From NCBI GenBank assembly GCA_009781955.1, contig WQUT01000056.1, positions 1 through 21,425 on the forward strand: a stretch of 21,425 bases of DNA. The letters are read 5' to 3'. Positions within the stretch are counted from its first letter, which is position 1, and every line of letters begins with the position of its first letter. The position numbers and the translations under genes were made by a program. A model generated the notes under the pieces. It was not told the origin of the DNA. It ran no database searches and saw only the letters and a list, made by a program, of their open reading frames with translations. Positions 1 through 5,609 of this stretch are shown in pieces. Source of the DNA: Pseudomonadota bacterium. Lineage in GTDB: Bacteria > Pseudomonadota > Alphaproteobacteria > Rs-D84.

Positions 1-470
1 CAACCCCGCGCGCCGACTCCCCCCAAGGGGGGAGTAGTTAAGTGCTCACCTGGGGCGGCTAGGATGAGTGCTGAATTACTCCCCCCTTGGGGGGAGTCGG
101 CGGCTTTGCCGCCGGTGGGGGGACAAAAAATCTTCAGCGCGTCGCCGAAAATTATTTCCAAACGGCCGTTCGCGACGGACGCGATTTGTTCCAATATCGG
201 CGCGGTTGTTTTGTCTTTCTCTATCGCGATGACACGTTTCGCGCCCGCCATCAGCAGTGCGCGCGTCAGCCCGCCGGGACCGGGCCCAACCTCTACCACC
301 GTTGTATTTTCAATATCGGGAACGGTCCGCGCGATTTTGCCCGTCAGGTTCAGGTCAAACAGAAAATTCTGACCCAGCGATTTCTTGGGCGAGAGCCCCG
401 CGGCGCGCATCATTTCGGCAACGGAGGGCAAGGATTGAAGATTTAAGATTGAAGATTGAAGATTTGCCAT
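1..470 (-). CDS. rsmA: 16S rRNA dimethyladenosine transferase RsmA, N-terminal part (runs off left edge)
   Basis: RsmA (KsgA) dimethylates two adjacent adenines near the 3' end of 16S rRNA during small-subunit assembly, using SAM. The visible 156 codons hold the family signature SLGQNFL (about residues 31-37) and the SAM-binding loop VEVGPGPGGLTRAL (about 59-72), followed by an acidic strand (IAIEKD) and GDALK. The C-terminal part, including the NLPY motif, lies beyond position 1. Right after GDALK the frame enters a G/C-run palindromic repeat (12-101 plus flank), which adds at least 40 residues to a loop that is short in the family. The first residues (ANLQSSILNLQS) are encoded by a short-unit repeat, and the ATG has no clear ribosome binding site, so the start is uncertain; M19 or M20 is an alternative. 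It is last in a minus-strand run pyk–dac–recR–rsmA. Confidence 0.9.
   Translation of the reverse strand, partial: MANLQSSILNLQSLPSVAEMMRAAGLSPKKSLGQNFLFDLNLTGKIARTVPDIENTTVVEVGPGPGGLTRALLMAGAKRVIAIEKDKTTAPILEQIASVANGRLEIIFGDALKIFCPPTGGKAADSPQGGSNSALILAAPGEHLTTPPLGGVGARG
12..101. repeat. Palindromic G/C-run repeat inside rsmA
   Basis: Positions 12-50 and 63-101 are imperfect inverted copies of each other (about 34 of 39 bases). Each arm carries its own inner palindrome, CTCCCCCCAAGGGGGGAG. The whole element is read through in the rsmA frame without a stop. A GCCGCC/GGCGGC hairpin follows at about 98-115. The layout resembles the in-gene palindromic elements known from Rickettsia, but the family is not identified. 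Confidence 0.85.
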
Positions 471-535
471 TTTTATTTATGAGTTTTGATTTACGGTTTA
501 ATAAATCTTAAATCCGTAAATCTTAAATCTTAAAT
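437..535. repeat. Short-unit AT-rich repeat between recR and rsmA
   Basis: Repeats of an AAATCTTAAATC / GAAGATTGAAGATT-type unit run across the 66-bp gap and into the first codons of rsmA. A 9-bp inverted pair, GATTTACGG (488-496) and CCGTAAATC (514-522), forms a hairpin. It belongs to the same style as the other short-unit hairpin repeats of this window. No promoter or clear terminator was recognised in it. Confidence 0.7.
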
Positions 536-536
536 T

Positions 537-1271
537 TTATATTTGTTTCCGTCCGCCGAACGCCAGCGACAGCGTGCCGTCGTCTATGTAATCCAGATCC
601 CCGCCCAGCGGCACGCCGGACGCCAGTTCGGTGAATGTAATTGGTGGCTGGTGGCTGGTGGCTGGTGACTGGGATATTGTGTTGATAACATAATGCTGGG
701 TCGTTTTTCCCTCTAGCGTATTCGGCAGGGCGAAAATAATCTCGGTGATTTTTTCATCCGCTATGCGCGATGGCAATGTCGCGATATTCAAATCTTCCGG
801 AACCGTGCCGGCCGCCCCGGACAGCAGTCCCCCGATTATATGATACCGGCCGCGAAAGACGCGCGCCGCTTCCAGCGTCCAGACGTCGCCCAAATCGCGC
901 ACAATGCACAGCTGGCCGTTCGCGCGGTTCGCGTCGCGGCAGAATTCGCATAATTCCCCCCTCCCTTGGAGGGGGGTGTCGCCGCTATGCGGCGACGGGG
1001 GGAGGCTTTCTTTGCTTTCGTAAGCAGAGCCCCCCCCAGTCTGCTTCGCAGACAGCCCCCCCCAAGAGGGGGGGCAATTACTATCGGTCAGGCATCCGCA
1101 AACGCGGCACGGCCGGACCGATTCCGCGGCGTCCGCCAGTGCCGCGGCCAACGCGGCGGCGCGGCCGGTCTTGTCCTGTAACAGCGCCAGAACTATGCGC
1201 TGCGCGGCCCGTCCGCCGATGCGGGGCAGTTTTGCGAATTGCTTTATCAATTTCTCTATTTTATTATTCAT
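537..1271 (-). CDS. recR: Recombination mediator RecR with an in-frame repeat insertion
   Basis: RecR works with RecF/RecO to load RecA on gapped DNA. The helix-hairpin-helix region (LPRIGGRAAQRIVLALL, about 15-31), a C4 zinc finger, a Toprim region (IVRDLGDVWTLEAARVFRGRYHIIGGLLS) and the C-terminal LASGVPLGGDLDYIDDGTLSLAF segment are all present. At 244 aa it is about 45 residues longer than usual. Most of the excess lies between the two cysteine pairs: C55/C58 and C108/C111 are separated by 49 residues instead of about 8, and the extra codons come from a palindromic repeat (951-1080). A second small insertion, SQSPATSHQPPI, precedes the FTELASG segment and comes from a GGTGGCT-type repeat. 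The ATG lies 12 bp after the upstream carboxypeptidase gene, with a GGGG stretch as a possible ribosome binding site. All core residues look intact, so the gene is probably functional. Confidence 0.93.
   Translation of the reverse strand: MNNKIEKLIKQFAKLPRIGGRAAQRIVLALLQDKTGRAAALAAALADAAESVRPCRVCGCLTDSNCPPSWGGLSAKQTGGGSAYESKESLPPSPHSGDTPLQGRGELCEFCRDANRANGQLCIVRDLGDVWTLEAARVFRGRYHIIGGLLSGAAGTVPEDLNIATLPSRIADEKITEIIFALPNTLEGKTTQHYVINTISQSPATSHQPPITFTELASGVPLGGDLDYIDDGTLSLAFGGRKQI
641..674. repeat. GGTGGCT tandem repeat inside recR
   Basis: Three copies of a CTGGTGG-like unit followed by a variant (CTGGTGACTGG) are read in frame as SQSPATSHQPP in RecR. The same unit occurs in both orientations in the murG/ftsW gap (20291-20366). 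Confidence 0.7.
951..1080. repeat. 130-bp multi-hairpin palindromic repeat inside the recR zinc finger
   Basis: The element begins with TAATTCCCCC and ends with GGGGCAATTA, an imperfect terminal inversion. Inside are a GTCGCCGC/GCGGCGAC hairpin (978-996), a GTCTGC/GCAGAC hairpin (about 1039-1054) and paired runs of C and G. It codes for RecR residues about 64-107 without a stop. It shares the G/C-run style of the rsmA repeat. Confidence 0.85.
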
Positions 1272-1283
1272 TTCAACGCCCCA

Positions 1284-2459
1284 TCAATGAAACACATAAC
1301 TGTCAATTCCAACAGCGGCGGCGGATGATTTTATTTTCTGGGCCGAGGATTCCGAGAGCCCGTTCGCGCGCACGCGGAACATTCCGTTTGGCGCGGGCTC
1401 TATGGTCGTGCCGATGCCCAGCGCGGATGACACGCGCGATTGCTGGGCCGCGGCCGCGCCCCGCGATGAAAACGCGCCGAACTGCACGCCCGCGCCGCCG
1501 CCCGCAACGGGAAAGACGGTCTGAACCTTCTGTGCGCTCTGCGCAACGTAAGTTTTCACCGGCGCGCGCGGCGGATTATAAACCGCCTGCTCTTCGGATT
1601 CGTCCTCTACCCCCCGATATTGTTCGGTCTCTGGCTGGGGCGCGGGTGCCGCCGCCTCTACCCCGACGGTTGCAAAGCCGCGATCCAACAGCCGGCGCGA
1701 TACGGCCGCGCGGACATCCTTGTTCGGCGCGCCGAGAACAACGGACATAATATGATGGCCGTTGCGTTTTGCCGTCGCCACCAGACAGTATTTCGCGCTG
1801 TTGGTAAATCCGGTCTTCATTCCGTCCGCGCCGGGATAGCCGCCGAGCAAACGGTTGCTGTTCGGATACGTCTTGCCGCCGTAAGACCAGCTTTTTATTC
1901 CAAAGTATTTCCAGTATTGCGGAAAATGCTTGTAAATCGCCATGGTCAAGAGGGCGATGTCGCGCGCGGACGACATGTGGTCTTCGTTCGGCAATCCCGA
2001 TGAATTTTCAAAGTTCGTCTTGGAAAGCCCGATTTCATTCGCAACGCGCGTCATCAGCGACGCAAAGTCGCCCTCGTCGCCCGTCAGGTTTTCAGACAAC
2101 ACCACGGCGACATCGTTCGCGGAATGAACGGCCACAGCCTTGATCGCGTCTTCCACGGAAATCTTGGTTCCGGCGGCGAGGCCCAGTTTCACCGGACTGG
2201 CGTTCGCGGCGGTTTTTGAAACAATCAAATTCTGATCCAGGCGAAGCCGCCCGTGTTCCACCGCGTCAAACGTCAGATACAATGTCATAATTTTGGTAAG
2301 GCTGGCCGGATAATTCAAATCGTCGGCGCGGTCTTTGAACAGAACCTGGCCCGTATCCATATCGGCGACCAGCGCGGCGTTGTATTCCGCGCCCCGCGCA
2401 GCAAGCGACAGATGGCATGCGAAAAGCGACAGAAAAAAAACGCGGCGCAGTTTCTTCAT
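1284..2459 (-). CDS. D-alanyl-D-alanine carboxypeptidase (PBP5/6 type) with C-terminal SPOR domain
   Basis: A penicillin-binding carboxypeptidase that trims the terminal D-Ala from peptidoglycan stem peptides in the periplasm. The three active-site motifs of the S11 family are visible: SLTK (Ser53, Lys56), SAN (113-115) and KTG (215-217). An N-terminal hydrophobic segment (FFLSLFACHLSLAARGA) is a likely signal peptide. A linker rich in Ala, Pro and Glu leads to a SPOR domain (about 324-391, GVQFGAFSSRGAAAAQ onward), which in this family binds denuded glycan at the septum. An upstream TTG (2495) would add 12 residues before the signal peptide, so the ATG at 2459 is preferred. It lies 12 bp upstream of recR on the same strand. 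The fusion of carboxypeptidase and SPOR is common in alphaproteobacteria. A symbol such as dacC is possible but not certain. Confidence 0.93.
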   Translation of the reverse strand: MKKLRRVFFLSLFACHLSLAARGAEYNAALVADMDTGQVLFKDRADDLNYPASLTKIMTLYLTFDAVEHGRLRLDQNLIVSKTAANASPVKLGLAAGTKISVEDAIKAVAVHSANDVAVVLSENLTGDEGDFASLMTRVANEIGLSKTNFENSSGLPNEDHMSSARDIALLTMAIYKHFPQYWKYFGIKSWSYGGKTYPNSNRLLGGYPGADGMKTGFTNSAKYCLVATAKRNGHHIMSVVLGAPNKDVRAAVSRRLLDRGFATVGVEAAAPAPQPETEQYRGVEDESEEQAVYNPPRAPVKTYVAQSAQKVQTVFPVAGGGAGVQFGAFSSRGAAAAQQSRVSSALGIGTTIEPAPNGMFRVRANGLSESSAQKIKSSAAAVGIDSYVFH

Positions 2460-2487
2460 GCGGCAAATATACCGCAAAAACGGAAAT

Positions 2488-2524
2488 GGGGGCAAGGGGT
2501 TTTTCCCCCTTGTTAAAGGGGGAA
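2488..2524. repeat. G/C-run palindrome between pyk and the carboxypeptidase gene
   Basis: The segment holds the pairing CCCCCTTGTTAAAGGGGG preceded by GGGGCAAGGGG. It ends directly at the pyk stop codon (2525-2527). A related CCCCCCTTTAACGAGGGG stretch occurs at 12857-12874. It could fold as a hairpin and act as a weak attenuator after pyk, but no clear U-run is present. Confidence 0.6.
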
Positions 2525-3898
2525 CTATTCCAAACTTATTCCATCCCCGTCCACAACGACCGTCTTTCCGCGCGGGATTTCGGCGATTGCCAACGCGGCC
2601 GCCGTATCGCGCTGGCCGTAAATCTTTTCGTCATAAATCGGAAATACCCCGCGGCAAAGGCACAATTGATTGGCGACTATCGCGGTATTGCACACAGCGA
2701 CGATCGGCATGTCCGGCCGGCGGCAAGATATCTGGGTCGTCACTTCTCCGTCGCGGTCAAACACCACGATCGCGGTCGCCTTGTTCAGGTATGCCATGCT
2801 TGCGACGGAACGCGACCAATCGTTTTCCGGAATATTTTCCACGCGCGACCAATCGTAAGTGTTTTCAACCGAATCCTCGTCCGCATAGGCCAATATCTTT
2901 GCCATGGTATCGGTAACCGCGATCGGATTGTCGCCTATGGTTGTTTCCTCGCTCGTCATGGTTGAATCCGCGCGCAAATACGCGGCCGTGGCGACGTCGG
3001 AAATTTCGGCGCGCATTGGAAATTCGGAATGCGCCATGCTGGCCAGCATTTGCGTCGCGATTATTACCGGCCGGTTCAAACGCCGGCATACGCGTATCAG
3101 CCGGCGCTGCACCGCCGGAATTTGCCAATACGGCATTTCCACCGCCAGATCGCCGCGCGCGACCATTATTGCGTCCGCGGCCGCCGCGATTTCTTCTATT
3201 CGCGCGACTGCTTGGGGACGCTCTATCTTCGCGACTATTTTGACGGGCGCGTTTGTGCGCGCGGTGATAAAGTCGCGCGTTTGGGCAATATCTTCGGGTT
3301 TCTGCACAAAAGAAATCGCGACATAGTCCGGGTTTTTGGTAAGGGCGTATTCCAAATCCGCGCGGTCTTTGTCGGTCAGAACCGATGTGGCGACCGTCGT
3401 ATCCGGCAGGTTGAATCCGCGCTTGTCCCAAATTTCGCCGCCGCGAACGACGCGCGTCGTAACACGCGAAGCGTGGGGCGTGAGGTGTGAGGCGGTTACT
3501 TCCAACTCTAACTTTCCATCGTTCAGCAACACCCTTTCGCCCACGCGCAGAGATTGCAAAACATCATCGTCGGGCAGATAGACGCGCGTGGCGTCGCCTG
3601 GCGCAGGATCGTTGTCCAGAACAAATTCCGCGCCAGGCGCCAGTTCCGGATGCGCACCGTTCGCAAAGTCGCCTATGCGGTGTTTCGGCCCCTGCATATC
3701 CGCGATAATGGCCACCGGCCGGCCGATTTCTGATGCGATGCGGCGAATGGTGTTAAATTTCGCGCCTTGAACTTCGCCGGTATCGTGCGAGAAGTTAAGG
3801 CGGCACGCGGCAACGCCAATTTCAATCATTTGCTTCAGGGTGGCGTAATCCTCGCTCTTTGGGCCAATGGACGCGGTTATTTTGGTCAGCTTGCTCAT
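2525..3898 (-). CDS. pyk: Pyruvate kinase
   Basis: Converts phosphoenolpyruvate and ADP to pyruvate and ATP, the last step of glycolysis. The 457-aa protein starts with SKLTKITASIGPKS and has the family blocks RLNFSHDT, MQGPKHRIGDF, the active-site strand VKIVAKIERPQAV, ARGDLAVEMP, ATQMLASM and a C-terminal allosteric domain. The usual metal/phosphate block near MLSGETA reads TMTSEETTIGDNP, a divergent form. An insertion-like stretch, ASHLTPHASRVTT, in the B domain is encoded by a short-unit repeat (3458-3492). The start is preceded by a hairpin repeat and no good ribosome binding site, so leader structure may matter. It is the first gene of the minus-strand run, divergent from the gapR-like gene. 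Confidence 0.95.
   Translation of the reverse strand: MSKLTKITASIGPKSEDYATLKQMIEIGVAACRLNFSHDTGEVQGAKFNTIRRIASEIGRPVAIIADMQGPKHRIGDFANGAHPELAPGAEFVLDNDPAPGDATRVYLPDDDVLQSLRVGERVLLNDGKLELEVTASHLTPHASRVTTRVVRGGEIWDKRGFNLPDTTVATSVLTDKDRADLEYALTKNPDYVAISFVQKPEDIAQTRDFITARTNAPVKIVAKIERPQAVARIEEIAAAADAIMVARGDLAVEMPYWQIPAVQRRLIRVCRRLNRPVIIATQMLASMAHSEFPMRAEISDVATAAYLRADSTMTSEETTIGDNPIAVTDTMAKILAYADEDSVENTYDWSRVENIPENDWSRSVASMAYLNKATAIVVFDRDGEVTTQISCRRPDMPIVAVCNTAIVANQLCLCRGVFPIYDEKIYGQRDTAAALAIAEIPRGKTVVVDGDGISLE
3458..3492. repeat. CGTCACGC-type short repeat inside pyk
   Basis: Repeats of a GCGTGNGG / GTGAGG unit are read in frame as HLTPHASRVTT in pyruvate kinase. The same amino-acid string type (RHASRVTRHA) appears in the RND pump at 15262-15334, so the two belong to one repeat family. 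Confidence 0.65.
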
Positions 3899-3900
3899 GT

Positions 3901-3980
3901 TCGTGCTCGTTGTTCGTGGGTCGTGCCCGTAAAATGCCGTGTTTCACTTACTAATCACGGGCGCGTGTCGCGGGCACGAA
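3901..3980. repeat. Hairpin repeat in the pyk / gapR-like divergent gap
   Basis: GTTCGTG and TCGTGC units fill this stretch. TCGTGCCCG (3921-3929) pairs with CGGGCACGA (3971-3979), a 9-bp perfect inversion around an AT-richer loop. It lies in the leader of pyk and just upstream of the gapR-like promoter. Confidence 0.65.
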
Positions 3981-3984
3981 TTAC

Positions 3985-4012
3985 TTGATTTCTATAAAAA
4001 CAATGATACCAT
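3985..4012 (+). promoter_or_regulatory. Putative sigma-70 promoter of the gapR-like gene
   Basis: TTGATT (3985-3990) and TACCAT (4007-4012) are spaced 16 bp apart. The predicted transcript would begin near 4019 and carries an AAAGGA ribosome binding site (4034-4039) before the ATG. Confidence 0.45.
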
Positions 4013-4046
4013 ACCGTGCACGCAAAAGCAAATAAAGGACCCCGCA

Positions 4047-4295
4047 ATGAAACACGAAAACCATGGCTCGCTGGATAACAAACAGTTGCTGACCCTGATT
4101 GAAAAGATTGAAAAATTGAATGACGAGGCCGCGGCCCTCGCCGCCGATATAAAAGAGGTTTTTACCGAGGCAAAATCCGCAGGCTATGACCCCAAATACG
4201 TCCGCCAGATGGTGCGACTGCGGAAAATGGATCCGGATGAATTGGAAGAATCGGACGAGCTGACCAAGATGTACCGAAACGCCCTCGGAATTTAA
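4047..4295 (+). CDS. gapR: GapR-family DNA-binding protein (DUF2312)
   Basis: An 82-aa protein matching the DUF2312/GapR pattern: a helix LLTLIEKIEKLNDEAAALAADIKEVFTEAKSAGYD followed by VRQMVRLRKMDPDELEESDELTKMYRNALG. In Caulobacter GapR is a nucleoid-associated protein that clamps overtwisted, AT-rich DNA ahead of replication and transcription; that role is carried over by family here. The chosen ATG has an AAAGGA site 7 bp upstream. The longer frame from 3939 would include repeat sequence and is not favoured. The presence of this gene is one of the better clues for an alphaproteobacterium. The next gene begins within about 10 bases of its stop. Confidence 0.9.
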   Translation: MKHENHGSLDNKQLLTLIEKIEKLNDEAAALAADIKEVFTEAKSAGYDPKYVRQMVRLRKMDPDELEESDELTKMYRNALGI

Positions 4296-4300
4296 ATAAA

Positions 4301-4672
4301 CTGAAAACTTTCACCAAAACCATAGAAGACTTTACGTGCGCGCATTGCGGGGCGGTGGTAACCGGCAACGGGTACACAAACCACTGCCCGCGATGCCTGT
4401 GGTCGCGCGATGTTGATAACTGCCCCGGCGACCGGCAAAGCTCTTGCGGCGGCATGATGCGCCCCATGGAAATTGAATCTTCCGGCAATAATGATTTTAT
4501 TGTAATTCACAAATGCGAAAAATGCGGGAAAACCCGGCGCCAGCGGACGGCAGAGAACGATAGTCTTGATGCCATTCTTGAAATCATGTCCGGCGGCGCC
4601 GCCAAATTCGCCGGCGGACGAATTAAAAACACAAAGTCTGAAAATAACAAAACGCCCCGCGCTGAAACTTGA
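4301..4672 (+). CDS. RNHCP domain zinc-ribbon protein, unusual start codon
   Basis: The protein has two CxxC knuckles, FTCAHCG and CEKCG, around the namesake block TNHCPRCLWS, then DNCPGDR and CGGMM. This is the RNHCP family, small proteins of unknown function. The family core begins at FTCAHCG (about 4331), but no ATG, GTG or TTG exists in frame between the gapR stop and that point. The CTG at 4301, eight bases after the end of the gapR-like gene, is the best candidate and would give 123 aa (KTFTKTIEDFTCAHCG after the first residue). Starting at the GTG at 4355 or similar would lose the first knuckle. Translation may be coupled to the upstream gene. The tail (KNTKSENNKTPRAET) is polar and probably disordered. 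Confidence 0.8.
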   Translation: MKTFTKTIEDFTCAHCGAVVTGNGYTNHCPRCLWSRDVDNCPGDRQSSCGGMMRPMEIESSGNNDFIVIHKCEKCGKTRRQRTAENDSLDAILEIMSGGAAKFAGGRIKNTKSENNKTPRAET

Positions 4673-4755
4673 TTAATTTTATCGCTTTTTCACACCAAAT
4701 GTCGCTTTGCGTGCAAATTGAATCCAAACTAACCCGGATTTCCAACGGCCGCTCT

Positions 4756-4784
4756 TTGACTTTCTGACGGGCACGGGGTATAAT
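4756..4784 (+). promoter_or_regulatory. Strong sigma-70 promoter of the zeta-like gene, apparently leaderless
   Basis: TTGACT (4756-4761) and TATAAT (4779-4784) are separated by 17 bp, near consensus. The expected start of transcription falls on the ATG at 4791, so the mRNA would have little or no leader. No clear ribosome binding site lies between them. Confidence 0.7.
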
Positions 4785-4790
4785 ATCCGT

Positions 4791-5342
4791 ATGAAACCGA
4801 TATTATATCTTATTGCGGGCGCCAACGGCAGCGGCAAGACCACCCTTGGGCGCGAATTATTGCGCGAAAAGACGAACCTGGTCTTTCTGAACACCGACGA
4901 TATTGCGGCAAAGATTGGTGATAAGATAGGCCTGCAATCCGGCAGGGCGATCCAAGAAAAACTTTATGAAATTCTGGGGTCAAAAAAATCATTCGTGTGG
5001 GAATCAACAATTTCGGGCGTCCATCATTTGCGCATAATTGAAAAAGCCCGCGCGGCCAAATATGAAATTGTGCTGATTTACGTATTTCTCGGTTCCGTAG
5101 ATCTGAATATCGCGCGCGTGCAAAAACGCATGTCAATGGGCGGACATAAAGTGTCAGAGACCGATATTCGCCGCCGGTTCCAGCGCAGCATTCTTAATTT
5201 TCCCGCGGTAAAAAAGCTTGCCGACCATTGGGAACTTTATTACAATGGCGATGATAACTATGAATTGGTCGCCCGCGGCGCGGACGGATTTGAAGAAACG
5301 ATAGACGAAGACAAGCTCAAAAAATTCAAGGCTATAAAATGA
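4791..5342 (+). CDS. Zeta-toxin-like P-loop kinase
   Basis: A 183-aa P-loop protein with a Walker A motif GANGSGKTT (10-18, Lys16) right after the first strand, then LNTDDIAAKI, the block FVWESTISG and an arginine-rich segment with RVQKRMSMGGHKVSETDIRRRFQRS. This order matches the zeta-toxin/AAA_33 group. True zeta toxins phosphorylate UDP-N-acetylglucosamine and so poison cell-wall synthesis; whether this member is toxic is unknown. The segment GGHKVSETDIRRRF is typical of stand-alone chromosomal members. Its TGA overlaps the ATG of the next gene by the ATGA arrangement, so the two are made together. The promoter directly before it looks strong and leaderless. Confidence 0.85.
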   Translation: MKPILYLIAGANGSGKTTLGRELLREKTNLVFLNTDDIAAKIGDKIGLQSGRAIQEKLYEILGSKKSFVWESTISGVHHLRIIEKARAAKYEIVLIYVFLGSVDLNIARVQKRMSMGGHKVSETDIRRRFQRSILNFPAVKKLADHWELYYNGDDNYELVARGADGFEETIDEDKLKKFKAIK

Positions 5343-5554
5343 ACAAAAAAAACTATGAATTATCGGCAACCTTGTTGCGGCTGGCCAATCGCGGCGCGCG
5401 CAAGTCTATAGAGGCCGCGCGCAAGGCCGGAATCGCGAACCCGTATTGCCTGAACGGCAAGATTATCTATCAGTTGCCCGACGGAACCGTTACCGAAAAA
5501 TACAAGTATCCGAAAAAATCCGTCCGCATTAAAAATGTAAAGCTGCCGGCCTAG
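5339..5554 (+). CDS. Small basic partner protein of the zeta-like kinase (possible antitoxin)
   Basis: A 71-aa basic protein that starts inside the stop codon of the zeta-like gene. The middle reads AARKAGIANPYCLNGKIIYQLPDGTVTEKYKY; the NGKI-YxLPDG block is, from memory, frequent in small proteins encoded next to zeta-like kinases. No known DNA-binding fold was recognised. By position it could neutralise the kinase, giving a toxin-antitoxin pair with the toxin gene first. That is inference from gene order only. Confidence 0.65.
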   Translation: MNKKNYELSATLLRLANRGARKSIEAARKAGIANPYCLNGKIIYQLPDGTVTEKYKYPKKSVRIKNVKLPA

Positions 5555-5574
5555 GGCCGGGACTCATTACGGCC

Positions 5575-5603
5575 TTTTACTTTTCCGTCTTTTATCTTAT
5601 AAT
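5575..5603 (+). promoter_or_regulatory. Putative promoter of comEC, near-leaderless
   Basis: TTTTAC (5575-5580) and a perfect TATAAT (5598-5603) are 17 bp apart. The comEC ATG follows only 6 bp after the -10 box and no ribosome binding site is present, so the transcript probably begins at or next to the start codon. Confidence 0.6.
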
Positions 5604-5609
5604 TTCCGC

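Noticed and set aside
770..1750. 326-codon plus-strand frame opposite recR and the carboxypeptidase gene
   Set aside because: Rich in Arg and Pro, no family motif, antiparallel to two clear genes; a GC-rich shadow.
5555..5597. Terminator after the zeta partner gene
   Set aside because: CGGCC/GGCCG can pair, but the stem is short and overlaps the stop codon, and the T-run is interrupted; too weak to list.
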